This document shows positions 1 through 11,774 of a DNA stretch of 64,000 nt, in pieces. This DNA is from Lineus longissimus. Lineage: Eukaryota > Nemertea > Pilidiophora > Heteronemertea > Lineidae. The translations under genes were made by a program, and so were the position numbers. The notes beneath the pieces were generated by a model. That model ran no database searches. It was not told the origin of the DNA and worked only from the letters and a program-made list of their open reading frames with translations. The stretch spans positions 9,858,001 to 9,922,000 of the forward strand of contig NC_088314.1 of assembly GCF_910592395.1 (NCBI RefSeq), in the 5' to 3' direction. How positions within the stretch are numbered: the stretch's first letter is position 1; each line of letters opens with the position of its first letter.

Positions 1-3000
1 CACTAAAAGCACCGATCAGTTGGCTAAGGAACCAGTAAATACTGTCATGGCGACCTATCTAATAGAATCTGACACTGAATACAAAGGAACGTTCTTCTAT
101 AAAATTGACAAGATCTACGGCCCGACTCCAAAATTCAAGCAACTCGGACTTAGCATTGTAGATATTCCAGCATCTTTGATTTTCTTAGAAAACGGGATAG
201 GGAAGTTAAAATGCATTGCAGGCAAGCCGGTGAATGTCTACTACAGACTCCAGCATGATGATATACCCACGAGTGACCTGAAGCGATTCATGGTCGGCGA
301 AAGCCGCGGCACAAACATCATATTCCATATTGCCTTAGGAAAAGAAGCGGAGTACTTGCTGCAGATTCTCGCCTGCAAACCTGAGGCTGAACCAACGGAA
401 GATGATGTAGTTGCAAACTATGTATTGGTGTGTGAGAAGGTTGCGAGTGATATTGAGAGATACGAACCGTTCCATAACCTCTACGGGCCAACACCGCTGT
501 ACGCTAAGAGTGGCATCAAACGCCTGGATGGTAAGATCGCAGTCATCGAAGCTGAAAATGGATACACAGAGCTACGATTCAAGACATTCGATGCCCTCGA
601 AATAACACATGCCCTTACAAAGGAAGGCGTGTTGAAGAACATGTATTGCTATGCTGAGCGATATGAAGATGAGATCAGGTATTACTTCAGGCTTGTTGAA
701 ACTGGATTCTACCGATTTACAGCGAAGGTTGAAAGTGGTGCCCTACTGAACTATCTCATCCACACAAAGAGCCCTTCGACTGAGACTGAAATCTATTTCA
801 ATTACCCTAGGGTCTGGGGGATGATTCTTCATGCGGCTAACTACGGTATGCACACTGACTACAAAAGTTCTACACTCCGGCCGAAAGATGGTGAAGTTGC
901 CTTGAGATTCAAGGTCGATTTCGGCATCATTCCTATATTTAAACTTCATTGCCACGATATGAACACAGACATCATGCAGAAGCACATGTTTAGGGAGACA
1001 GCTCCTGGAGAAATCATGCTCCGTCTGTCACTCCCTAAGGTTGGCATCTACTTCCTCCAAGTCTATGTGAGAGAAACCGGGGTATCCCGATACACTCCCG
1101 GAGCTGACGGACGGGAGTCCGACGATCACAAGCTCATTGGTATCTTCCTAGTAGATTGTCAATCCCCAACATCAGAGCCGTGGAACTTCCCAACCTGGAG
1201 TAACATTTATGACGGCTGCCAAATCGTGAGTCCAAAGTCGGAGAGACTGGACGCCCACATGGCCCACACGTTTCAGCTACGCGTTCCAGAAGCAAATGAG
1301 GTCAAGGTTTGGGACCCCGACTCCGATTGGAAGGTCATATTCGCTAATTCGGAGGCTAACTTATGGAATGTGACTACAAATGTTGGTGACCCGAAGATAC
1401 TTTGGGTGTCCGCGCAGTACAGAGCTGACAGTCATCTTGCGCAGAAAGGCCACACCAGGGACTTGCTACGTTACAAGGTACATTACGATGGACCATTGGG
1501 TATGCGAGATGGAGCAGATAAGTACGGTTTGGTCTTGGTGAACACTTCGCCAGATGCCATCATCCACGCTGAAGAAGGAAGATGTGAGTTAGTCATCCGC
1601 ATGACCAAACCAGTCATACTTACCCATCGACTTCTGAAAGAGGGCATCGGCGCTGGCGAACTAAGGACTTTCGTTGCAGCAGAAAAGAAGGGCAATTTAT
1701 GCATCATCAACCTGAGACTCGGAAGGCTGGGCTACTACCGCTTGAAGCTCTCGGCACGCTTCCCTGACTCACCGATCCCAGAGGACATAGCATATTTTGT
1801 CATTGAGAACGACCTTGCTGTTGACACTTTCCTCCCATACGAACCGTACCCAGGATTGTACGGACCGACGACTGAATTCGACAGATACAATCTGCAGCGA
1901 GTCGAGGACGACTCTAACACCATTACAGCTAAAGACGGACAGTGTAGGATTCGCCTTGTCAACCCAATGGATATCGCAATTACACACCACGTTTTCTATG
2001 AAAGCAGGGTGGAGAATGCTTGCGTGTACGCTGAGAGTATCACCGTTGGATTTGAGGTGGTCTACTGGATTGCGTGTCCGCATGCTGGCTACTACAGACT
2101 CCGAGGCACGAAAGACCAAGAGGAACTTTTCAACTACTTAATCTATGCAGACGAGGGCATGGACACAGCCGGATACCCGCTGTACCAGGAAATATGGGGT
2201 CTCAACCTTGGGGCCAAGGACATGGGCATAAGATTGAACCACCCAAGCTCCACGGTTGTCACGAAGGGTGGAGAAGGAGACTTTGAGATGGTCCTCGACG
2301 ATGACACACATGTCCTTCGGTACATTTTGGATGGACCTGATGTCCTGGATGGTGGAACAGAGTTCTTGTTTGAGGAGCGGAATGCGTTCAAGCGAGTCGT
2401 TAGAGTCGCTGTGCCAAGACAGGGAATATTTCAGCTCAAAATCTACAACCAGAGATCAACAGATGAGGAATCATTTGCGCCACTGGGCGCCATGTTGGTG
2501 ACAGCAGAGGAGCCGCCCGAAAAGCCGATCACATTTCCAATCTGGAACAACTTTTACAACGCCTGCGAGTTGATAAGCCCAAAACAGGCTCGCATCCGTC
2601 CGTTCACCGTTGCCTTTTTCAAGCTCCACGTACCTGGGGCTTCAGCTGTTTCCATCGCTAGTGACAACGGATCTAACTGGAGGTTGAACTTGGAGCTTGC
2701 TGGCGCCGGTGTCTTCCAGGGCCAGGCGAATGTTGGTGAACCTAAAACCATCACAGCCACAGCATTCTTCCCTGAGAAGAATAACGCATTCGCGAAGGAT
2801 GGGAGGAGAGATTTGCTAAAGTATCCAATACAGTATGACGACACGCCAGCAACCACATATGAATTTGATGCTTTAGGTTTATCGCTTGTTTTAGAGAGAA
2901 GACTGAAGACAAACGTCTTGCACACGATCAATGGAAAAGTTAGCATTCACATCAGAATGGATCATGACGTCAGATTGTATCATCACTTGACACAAGATGG

Positions 3001-3952
3001 AGCCGAAGGTAAACCGTTGAAGACGTCTGTGATTGGTGAACGGATAGGTGACATGGTAACATATCATATATCGTTACCGACAACAGGGAGGTATCACTTC
3101 CAGTTATCTGGGATGGAAATGAACGAGGATTTGCCACAGGATCTTGTCAACTTCCAGGTGGTGTGCGAAGAGCCACAGGACCCCTTTATACCATATGAAC
3201 CGTACTTAGATCTCTATGGAAATACGGCTGCCTACGTCAGCAGTGGCCTCCAGCGACAAGATGAGGAAGGTAACCTTATGATCGTGGACAGTGCCTGTGA
3301 ACTCACCTTCAAAATGAAGAAGAAACTTGCTCTGACGCATGGATGTTATTATCAAGAAAATCATGCGTTAGTTTGCGTATACGCTGAGAACTTAGAGCCG
3401 GACACTGTCGTCTACCATTTCAATTTCCCGAAGGAGGGATACTACAGATTTACCGTTACGAACGGGGATGTCAGGTTATTCAGTTACATGCTCCGATGTG
3501 ACACAGCGCATATGAACTTTGTACCCTACCCGGAGGTTGACACCATTTGGGGATTGAACAGCATGGCTAAGGCATTGTTGGTCAAGACGCAGCAAAAGAG
3601 CTCGACGCTTACTAGCAAAAATGGCCGCGGTGAAGTTGCTTTCCAATATCCACAGAAGACGAAAGTCTGGTTCTCCTTAGAAGGGAAAAACCTAAGGCCA
3701 ACAGAGGCTCTGCATCAGGTGAAGGTCGAAACTAAACTAGGGGAGAAGCGAGTTAAGCTGTCCTTCCCAAAGATTGGCCGCTACAAGTTGATGGCTTACG
3801 GCATGGAACGTGCAAAGCAGGAAGGGAAAAAAGGACGCAGGGAAACCCAGGCCGCTCTGAGCGATGTTTCCAAAGATGGCGTAGTCGTTGGTGTTTTTCT
3901 CATTGACTGTTACGAGGCTACGACAGACGAGACCTTCAAAGAACTCATCAAG
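1..3952 (+). CDS. KY/Hillarin-type Ig-like repeat protein, giant exon, 5' partial
   Basis: One exon, open to the left edge, reads 1317 codons to a donor at 3953 (AAG|GTAAGG, phase 0); unspliced it would stop at 4018. There is no credible start here: the first in-frame residue that looks like a start is a TTG leucine at 20, and the frame is open upstream of it, so the N-terminus lies outside the window. The protein is built from a roughly 455-residue module repeated about 2.7 times. LYGPT-type motifs occur near 480, 1857 and 3217, IWGLN or VWGM motifs near 822, 2193 and 3547, and (I/F)Y-x-(G/A)C-x-(I/L)-x-SPK motifs near 1207 and 2554. These are the marks of the Ig-like domains that follow the transglutaminase-like core in kyphoscoliosis peptidase and Hillarin, which are cytoskeletal or muscle-associated proteins. 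The catalytic Cys-His-Asp core is not visible here and may lie upstream or be absent. The next coding exon on this strand is the dehydratase at 6219, with matching phase. Confidence 0.8.
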
Positions 3953-4151
3953 GTAAGGATGTATGTTAAAGTCGAGAGATTGAGAGCGGAGCGTGTAAGA
4001 TATCAACTATTGACGTAATCACAATTTACTCAATGGTGTGGTGTAAGATGGTCAACCATCGCCACATCTCTTAATTTACTTGAATCACAAATTTGTTCGA
4101 CATCGTTATCAGGATGTCGAACTATGGGAAAGGCGTTGACGTTGGCGTTGA

Positions 4152-4580
4152 GGGTTGACCATAGGTACCACCATTTTGGCTTAAACTTGAAATCCTAAAG
4201 CAATTAGGACTGTTTCAAAACAATGTGCCAATTGGAAGGGTGGGAGTCAGTTCTTTGTTTTCCAGAGAACAGACTCCCACCCTTGAAATTGGCATTCACG
4301 TCATTTTCAAGAGGGGTTATAGGCAGGAAGAGAGGGGCTAATTTGGCCATCTTCAAGTGACTGGTATACACAGTAAGGGCCCTTGGTCAGACTTAGCACC
4401 AAATATATCCCTCGTACAAGCGCGAATCATTTCGACCTGCTGTGAGATGTGAGACACCCATATTGGCGGCTTTGTGTAACTTTATCTTGCCTGCCTAGCT
4501 GCTGCCTATATATTGTCCCTTTAAAGGAGTTCTAACTGCTTCAGGTTCTAGCCAAAATGGCGGTGCCTTTGGTCAACCCT
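4152..4580. mobile_element. Palindromic MITE (family 1) interrupted by another MITE
   Basis: Terminal inverted repeats begin GGTTGACCATAGGTACC and end with the near complement (GCGGTGCCTTTGGTCAACCC), with CCAAAATGG-type sequence inside. Two further copies occur at 46561-46780 and 60370-60592, and both are uninterrupted palindromes of about 220 bases. In this copy a 212-base foreign segment sits within the right arm. Confidence 0.75.
4311..4522 (+). mobile_element. MITE (family 2) inserted inside the family 1 copy
   Basis: This segment, from about GGGGTTATAGGCAGG to ATTGTCCCTTT, matches 63604-63824 on the opposite strand nearly end to end, and matches 25315-25490 in part. It splits the family 1 element, so it is the younger insertion. 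The ends carry AAAGGG/CCCTTT. No coding capacity is seen. Confidence 0.7.
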
Positions 4581-6218
4581 TAAGGGCTTCGCGAAAACGA
4601 CCATCTTGCACCTGCATCAGCAGTATATACCAGTCAGTGTCTCCGTTCCATGTTTTTACCGTCACGTCTATGGTCTTCAAGATCCTATATCCTGTAATGA
4701 CATGAGTGCTAAGCGATCAGCAGTCAAACAAATTGACCAGCCCTTAATATCTAAGGGCGTGCTCTAGAGTATTTCTCCGAGGGCATGTTAAACAAAGTAT
4801 CTTGATTACGCAATCATTTTCCATCCTGACTCTCATTCGTTCGCGTCGGCTTATTATAAACCGCGAGATGCAAACCTCGGTGAGAGTACCATGCGCCACA
4901 GGATGTATTGCAAAGAAACCTGAAAAGGCGAACATTCATGAGACCGAGGCTGTAGTAGGGAGCTACCCTTGTTTTGATTGGCACATTGAAATAGACTCCG
5001 CTGGTCGATATAGCCTTGTTTCGATGGTCAGACCATCCCGCGCTATTTTTAGGGATGACCAGACGTTCACCAAGTGCGTGCCCTGTGTTATCGGTCAATC
5101 ATGTTAGTTTATGGTGACTTGTCCCGTCAGGCGTAATGGGAAAATAATCTTGATACATGCAGCATCCTGAACCTCGTGGTATTATACTTACAGTATATCT
5201 TGATAAGTCGCAAAAACCTTTGTGGTCAAGATGAACATGCAGTTGCATGTAGCCTTTGTATTGTCTTCGGCCCTACTATCAAGTTGAATGGAGAAGTGGA
5301 CAGCAGCATCAGAAATGGTGATTGTCATTGTCCAGGGAAGTAGAAAATCTTGTGGCAGAAAATGATAATTACACATCACGCGATTTCTCATCTTGCGGTT
5401 TATAATAAGCCGTTTGCGTCACCACTATCGAGCTGATTTAGCGATCTCAAAACATTGAGGGTCAAGATGATCATTTTCGGGTAGGGTATGGATGTGACAT
5501 AAGATCGAACTCGGGATTGCGGTAACATTTAGTTATCTATAGGAGCTGATGTATAATCAAATTGTAGAAATATCGAGAGTGGTGCCAGGAGTAATTTCTA
5601 ACGCCGCGAACTTTCCCAATTTGCCATTCGCCACCCACAGGGCAACGATTTGTCTGCACCCAATATTAGTTTTCATTGTTGTCCGCAGAGTGCAGTAAAG
5701 TACTTCCGGGTTTATCATTTTGCAGTTTTTCGCTTTGTTTCCATCATTATAAACCACAAGACAAGATTAACCTTGACATCTAACGATGGTAAACAACAGA
5801 TATAATGTCTATGCTACTTTCTAGCCAGCTGTCACTGTGTACATCTATGACTAACTCCACAAAAACTGGAAACTGAAGATTGTCACCCACCCAGTTCTAA
5901 AAGATAGTAGAGAGGTTTCGATTTTTACTTCAGCGTATACGGTTGCGCTTACGTGGCCCCTAAACTCTAGTGAAATTGCCTATCTTCTAAAATAACATTA
6001 CGTGAGCTACTTTATAACCACTGACTCTCAGTTGACATTTCTATACCACCAACCAGTACAGTACAAGCGTCCAAATCCCCCAGAGTGCCCTGAAAAGTGC
6101 GTTCCAGACAAACACCGCCGCTGGCAATGAGTGGCATGCCCTCGAGGTCATATCAGTTAGCAGAACTTGTCTCTTTGAGAGATACTTCATGTATTTAAAC
6201 TTAATGTGTGATTTTCAG

Positions 6219-9200
6219 GCTCTCGGCATGTACAACCCAGATGCTCTCATGCTGACCATGGAAGACATCACTGCCGCCTATAAAGTGACAAAGGAGAGTT
6301 CTATTTGTTTGAGGACACCCATAATCAACCATTGTCAAAAGCTCTTTGAAATCGATGAAGGAGTCGACCTATACCTGAAGATGGAGAACTTTCAGAAGAC
6401 AGGTAAGCGACAAACGAAGAAAAGAGATAATGATACAGGAGAACCTCTCCATTGAGGACTCCCTTGGGACTCCCTACTAAAAAAAATCAGGACACCTCTC
6501 TATTGAGGACAACACTTGTCAGTCCTGAGGGTATCCTTAATAGAGAGGTTCTACTGTATATCAGTGATAACCTCATGATGTTCATTATAATTGAAATCTT
6601 TATCTCGTCATGTAGGTTCATTCAAAGTTAGAGGTCTTGCCAACCAACTGCACAAAATCCCTGAACAAGTCGGAGGAGACGAACGGAAGTTGATCACCAT
6701 GTCTGCAGGAAACTACGGAAAGGCCTTTGCCTATGCTACCGGTCAACTAGGACTCAAGGCTGTTGTTCTAATGCCGGAATCTGCCCCTGTCAACCGAGCG
6801 GAGGTGATACAAGTAAGTACAGAGGAACCTCCCTTAGCGAACACTTCTCTATTAAGGACACTAGTTTTGGTCCCAAATTGGTTGTTTCCATTCAATTTGA
6901 CTTCTCTAAGCAGGACACCTCTCTATTAAGGACAGTACTTGTCAGTCCCAGAGAGGTTCTACTGTATATCATACCGGTAGACTGGCTGGTCCATTCTGCA
7001 AGAGGGTCGGGAATTGACTTCAAAATGGAAGGTTTTCATTCACCAGTGATGTGACTTGTTTCTATATTTTGGTGATTTTGATAGGGGGAGATGGTTTATG
7101 GATGAGACCAAAAAAGTTTGTATCTTGAGGCTTAAAGCTATCATCAGATGCTCCCTTAAGATTTGAATCAAACTTGTCCGATATAAATGAAGTATTTTGA
7201 CTTCAATGAAATGCAACGATTGTTTTCCAGAGCTATGGTGTACCAGTAGAGAGGCTAGCCACACCAGAACTACAGCCAACAGTAGATGATTATGTGAAAG
7301 AGAGAGGCATGTTTTACCTTCATCCATTTGATGACACGAATCTCATAGCTGGCCATGCAAGGTGAGCATTATTGTTGGGTGTTGCGGTTAGGTGGGCCCG
7401 GTGTGCTTTATCTTGGGTCAGTTTTTATTTTGGAGTTTCCAGACGAGCCCAAACTACCCTGTTTGATTTGTTTGAGATTATGAGTCTATATAATATACTC
7501 TATACCAGGAGTTTCGATTTGACCCACTTTTTAGGGTCACAGATATCAACCTCACTGATGGTGGAGTTTTTGTCTTAGATGCTTCAAATTCTATATGTAG
7601 ACACCTATTTATCCTGAGAAAATCGGGTTAATATTCTTCAGCTGGTGAGGAGAGATATTTCTCGGGTTTGCGCAGGGTTTGAAAAGCAAACATTTACCCC
7701 TGCTTTCCTCAGGATGACCCTATTATGATATCAAGTTTGAACCTGTCTTTGTTTCAGTGTTGGTCTTGAAATCCTGGAAGACTTGCCTGACCCAGACGTT
7801 GTCATCGTGTGCTGTGGTGGTGGCGGTCTGCTGGCTGGTGTCGCATCTGCCATCAAACTCAGTGGCAATACAGACTGCCGCATTTATGGAGTTGAACCAG
7901 AAGGAGGTGAGAAAGGAGACCGATGTTGTGCATACCTTGAGCAACCATCTTTGATATAAGTTCCCAGTAAAAGAAAATTTGAAAAACGTTTGGTATATGT
8001 GCATTAAATTCTCAAATGATGTAGTTTATAAACAGTTTGATGGTCTACTCTAATGAATAAAACCAATGACTCTTAGGCGTTCATCTAACAGCAAATCATT
8101 TTCATTGCAGCTCCAACAATGCATGAAAGTTTCAAGGAAGGCTATCCTGTCTCAATACCAACTGTGAAGTCAATAGCAGCCGGTCTTGCTCCACCTTATG
8201 CAGGTATGTTTTTCGCTCATTGATACGGTTAGATAAGGCATAAGTGCAGTGTCCGTCATCCATTGTCATCGCGACTTGAACCATTTACAAAAATGGCAGG
8301 TGAACAATTTGCAAAAACAGTGGCAGGTAAACAATATGCAAAAACAGGGGTGAATTGCTTGGGCTGTGAACTGGAAACTTTGTGTGCATGACACCACAAG
8401 TCAAACGATCTGACAACACATTTTGATCTGATTTTCGTCTTGGTCACTAGGGGGCCAAAACTAAAAACATAAAAAGTGAGATAACACTGTAAGTCCTGAA
8501 CTAAATGACCGTATCATCTTCAAATTTTATCACATGTGCTTCCAATTGGAATGCACGGCATAACTCCTATGTTTTTGATTTGACGTACTTTTAAAGATCA
8601 AGAAGATCAAATGATACAAATATGACATATTGGATGGAAAAGACTTGTTCATTCTTCATGACACAAGTGAGATGTTAAAAGTGACACACTACAAGTGATG
8701 TACACTCTTCGTAAACTGAGTTTTATGTTATATAAGTTCTATGTCATGTCATTTCAGGGTCAAATGCCTTCAGACACTGCCAGGCTTTCGTCGATGAAAT
8801 CATCCTCATTTCTGATGAAGAACTTCTGGAAAACGTGTATACTTTGTTTAGTCACGGTCTGGTTGTCGAACCGTCTGGTGCCGCTGCATTCACTGCACTC
8901 AAGACGGGAAAGATTCCTGACATCGTTGGCAAGAAAGTGGTGGTCGTGATCACGGGCGGGAATGTGACGGAGAGGGAGTTGGCTAATTTCATGACCAAGA
9001 GAATGGAGGCCAGGGATAAGAAAAATCACGCGGAACGCCCGATGACGACATTAGATCCAGTGCGGCCACAGACGACAACAGACTTGAAGGGCAATTCATT
9101 AGCTGCTTTGGCCCAAGAGACTGGTCGATCACTGTCCAATGTCAAGCAGGCTAAGAAATCGCAGGGGTCGGACAAGCAAGTGCAAAACGATAAGAACTTA

Positions 9201-10496
9201 AACGAGAAGGAAAAACGAGCAATGTCGGCGAGGAATGAGAACGTGAATGAGGACAAAATAATTCATAACAAACAAAGTGTAAAACGAGAAAGTAGTCATT
9301 TGGTAGGGACTGAGGGTGAGAAAAAGAAGGATGCTCTTGCTGGGAGTCATAATGCTCCCGTGGTGGTGTCGGAAAAGCGGTTGAAGAATTCACATGAGGA
9401 GAAAAAAGGTAAACCCGAGAAGGATGAGGATTCTACAGCTGAGGATTCCAATAATGATACAAATGGTTCTGGAGATCAGAATGGTTCTGTGGATGTTGGG
9501 GTGAAGTCAACTTCTGCTGAGGATAAGGAAGAAATAGATTCTAAAGATGACACCATGTCCCAAAAAGGAGGAAAAAGTGACCAGGGCGACCAATCTAGTC
9601 AAAGCGGCTCTGCTAAGGTGAAGGAGGATACGGCTAGCCAGCAGGGCTCTGCTGATGCGAAGGAAGGTATGGCTAGTCAAAGAGGCTCTGCCATGGTAAA
9701 AGAAGATACGGCAAGTCAAAGAGGATCTGCCAAGGTGAAGGAAGATGTGGCAAGTCAAAGAGGCTCTGCCAAGGTGTGGGAAGATACAGCTAGTCAAAGA
9801 GGCTCTGCCAAGGTGAGGGAAGATGCAACAAGTCAAAGAGGCTCTGCTAAGCTGAAGGAAGATGTGGCAAGTCAAAGAGGCTCAGCCAAGGTGAGGGAAG
9901 ATACAGCTAGTCAAAGAGGCTCTGCAGCGGTGAAGGAAGATGCAACAAGTCAAAGAGGGTCTGCTGATGTGAAGGAAGATATGGTAAGTGAAAGAGGCTC
10001 AGCCAAGGTGAGGGAAGATATGGCAAGTCAGAGAGGCTCTGCCAAGGTGAGGGAAGATGCGACTAGTCAAAGAGGGTCTGCCAAGGTGAGGGAAAATATG
10101 GATGCGACATCATCAAAAAATGCAACTGAATCCAATCTAGCTCAGTCTGGTGAAGAACAGAGTGAGCGCAAACAGTCTGCTGCATCTTTGAGCGCGTCTG
10201 CTACTGGGGGTGGTGATGCTAAACCTGTGGCATCAACTCCTGATGCTGGGGCCAATGGTCAACGTGTTACACCTGCTAAAGAACTGAATGACGAGATTGC
10301 TACGCAAACTGCTCCTGCTCAAAGTACAAAGAGCTCCTCGGCTAAAACGAGGGGTTCAGTTTCTAAGCCAGGAAGTGCTGTAGCCCAAAATAGCAAACCA
10401 GCTTCTGCCAAATCCAATGTTTTGGTCGCAAACGGTGATAGGAAGGCGTCTGTAAAGAGTGGGACCTCAGTCCGATCTAATGCCAGTAAAAAGTAA
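6219..10496 (+). CDS. PLP-dependent L-serine/L-threonine dehydratase-like domain with long repetitive tail
   Basis: Six exons: 6219-6402, 6616-6812, 7231-7361, 7758-7906, 8111-8203 and 8758-10496 (TAA). All have GT-AG ends; they total 2493 bases, which is 830 residues. The fold-type II PLP signature is complete: ENFQKTGSFKVRG with the Schiff-base Lys at 6624-6626, [11 protein letters not shown], the phosphate-binding loop [10 protein letters not shown] near 7811, [11 protein letters not shown], and ITGGNV before the tail. This family deaminates serine or threonine, or racemises serine, in the cytosol. Eukaryotic serine racemases carry Ser-Ser-Gly-Asn-His at the second motif; here it is Ser-Ala-Gly-Asn-Tyr, as in threonine deaminases, so dehydratase is the better call. 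The catalytic part ends near residue 345. The other 485 residues are hydrophilic and of low complexity. The exon starts phase 0 with AlaLeuGlyMet, so it could be spliced to the KY exon or, less likely, be a separate gene starting at the Met at 6228. Confidence 0.85.
6433..6560. mobile_element. MITE with TACAGTAGAACCTCTC-type ends (family 3), truncated
   Basis: The palindromic element is flanked by TA and has CAG...ACTG ends and repeated CTCTCTATTAAGGACA blocks. It lies in the first dehydratase intron. The TA target and CAGT ends resemble Tc1/mariner-pogo-like non-autonomous elements; that assignment is by inference. Confidence 0.65.
6818..6966. mobile_element. Family 3 MITE abutting a splice donor
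   Basis: Another TA-flanked copy. It begins at TACAGAGGAACC, five bases into the intron whose donor GTAAGT occupies 6813-6818. The T at donor position +6 is therefore the first base of the element's TA flank. It ends with TTCTACTGTA at 6966. Confidence 0.7.
9597..10103 (+). repeat. Thirteen 39-bp coding repeats (13-residue [13 protein letters not shown]-type unit)
   Basis: Thirteen consecutive in-frame units of 39 bases lie in the last dehydratase exon. The residue consensus is S-Q-R-G-S-A-K-V-(K/R)-E-D-x-(A/T). Ser, Gln, Gly and the Glu-Asp pair hardly change, while the residue after Asp varies. The units are highly charged, with alternating basic and acidic residues, and are probably disordered. 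The array is a minisatellite, so copy number may vary between individuals. Confidence 0.95.
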
Positions 10497-11411
10497 ATGG
10501 AGAGAATAGTCATGCACTGACGTACATGTAGGGTATCGGCAGGGTAAAAATGCTTTATGAGGGATATTTTGATGGAGTCGGTGAGAATGAAAACTATGCA
10601 CAGAGACCACTATTATAATCTCCCTCATGGTCGTTGTAATGAATAGTGGATAGTTAATTTCGGGAGATGTATTGAGTAGTTTGCGTATCTGTGCCAAATA
10701 TTTGTGTCCTGGGCTCAGCATGTACATATGCATGTATTTATTGTAAAAGTTACTGTCTTGAAATGATATGTTATAACATTATACTGTAAACTCTGTAATA
10801 TTTGCGGCCACTTTAGATTGTGTGGTCATGAAATTGGAACTTTAACCGTGTCTTTACCTTAGTGTTTTGACAACCCTGTGATAGCTTTCTTTTTCATGGC
10901 CATGTATTTGCGTGATAGACTGTCATCGGAAATATCAGGCACGTAAATGTTTCCAGGTTTACTGTTAGTTGTAAATAGTGTGTGTGCCAAATTCTTGCCT
11001 ACATCCTAAATCAGTATTTCATCATTCTATATATCACCCAGGGCAATATAATGCACCCACAGGACGTAAACCTTCGATAAAATTATCGCTGCGATGAGCG
11101 ACGAAATATCACTAGCCTATGGGTAAAACAATTTATCACCAGGTCTTGCGTCAGATCTGTTGTAAGTAATAGTTGCATGATTATTGCGATGATAGTGAAA
11201 CTTGTCACTAAAGATTCTTAGTTTTTTAAAACTTATAGCTCAGATTTTTATTTTGATACTTTACAATGTGAATTTTTCAGAATATTTATGTACTGATATT
11301 TATGCATAATATACTTCATCATTTTAAATCTGATTGTACAGCAGTTGTTTATTGATTCAATGAAAGCATGATCTCTGCTCGGATGAAGAATATTCCTTTA
11401 GCTCTGGATCG

Positions 11412-11563
11412 AGTCAAGGAACAGCTGGCGACAGGACCTTGAGAGTGACATGAAGACCACAATCACTCTTGGCAGGAACTGGAGGATCACCAGGGGACAG
11501 AAGACAATGGGGAAAGTGGTTGACAGCCTATGCTCTCAGCGGAGTGAAGGGCCAAAAGGGGTA
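11412..11563 (+). pseudogene. Degraded C-terminus of a non-LTR retrotransposon reverse transcriptase
   Basis: Reading across two frames gives SRNSWRQDLESDMKTT, then a frame change to SWQELE, then KVVDSLCSQRSEGPK. This matches the usual end of LINE ORF2 proteins, which have a Trp-Arg-x-Asp-(I/L)-Glu block followed by Trp-x-Glu-(L/A)-Glu and a W/K-V-V-x-(S/A)-L-C-S finish. Frameshifts make it a relic. A family 4 MITE follows directly. Confidence 0.5.
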
Positions 11564-11774
11564 CACCGTTCGTAATACTTGTGGCCCATGCATATAAATA
11601 GAAATCCACTAATACACAATGCCGTAGTGCAGTTATTGTGAATACAAATTTGTTTAAAATTGGTATTCATAGTATTTGTATATCAATCTACACAACGGCA
11701 ATGTATTTCCGCAATTGAAAATTTTCTAATTCAATTACAAATTCAAAACTTTTAACGAACGGCGTAGGCCTTTA
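11554..11774. mobile_element. Family 4 MITE (AAAGG(C/G)CTACGCCGTTCGTA-type ends)
   Basis: About 220 bases with terminal inverted repeats of the form AAAGGGGTACACCGTTCGTAA and TTAACGAACGGCGTAGGCC. Other copies are at 26605-26962 (with a foldback inside), 40511-40796 (with an internal 41-base duplication) and about 50175-50413 (decayed left end). The interior shares CACAATGCCGTAGTGCAGTT and TACACAACGGCAATGT words. Confidence 0.7.

Larger units (their letters stand above)
3953..6218 (+). other. Intron between the KY exon and the first dehydratase exon
   Basis: The donor GTAAGG is at 3953 and the acceptor ATTTTCAG ends at 6218. I found no other convincing exon inside. It holds the nested MITE at 4152-4580 and scattered short inverted repeats, such as an approximately 18-base stem reading TCGGCTTATTATAAACCGC at 4847 and its complement near 5395. 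Confidence 0.6.

Noticed and set aside
20-22. TTG as start codon of the KY protein
   Set aside because: The frame is open to the window edge; TTG is an internal leucine and the gene continues upstream.
9507-9875. 122-codon antisense frame opposite the dehydratase tail
   Set aside because: Shadow of the 39-bp coding repeat on the other strand.
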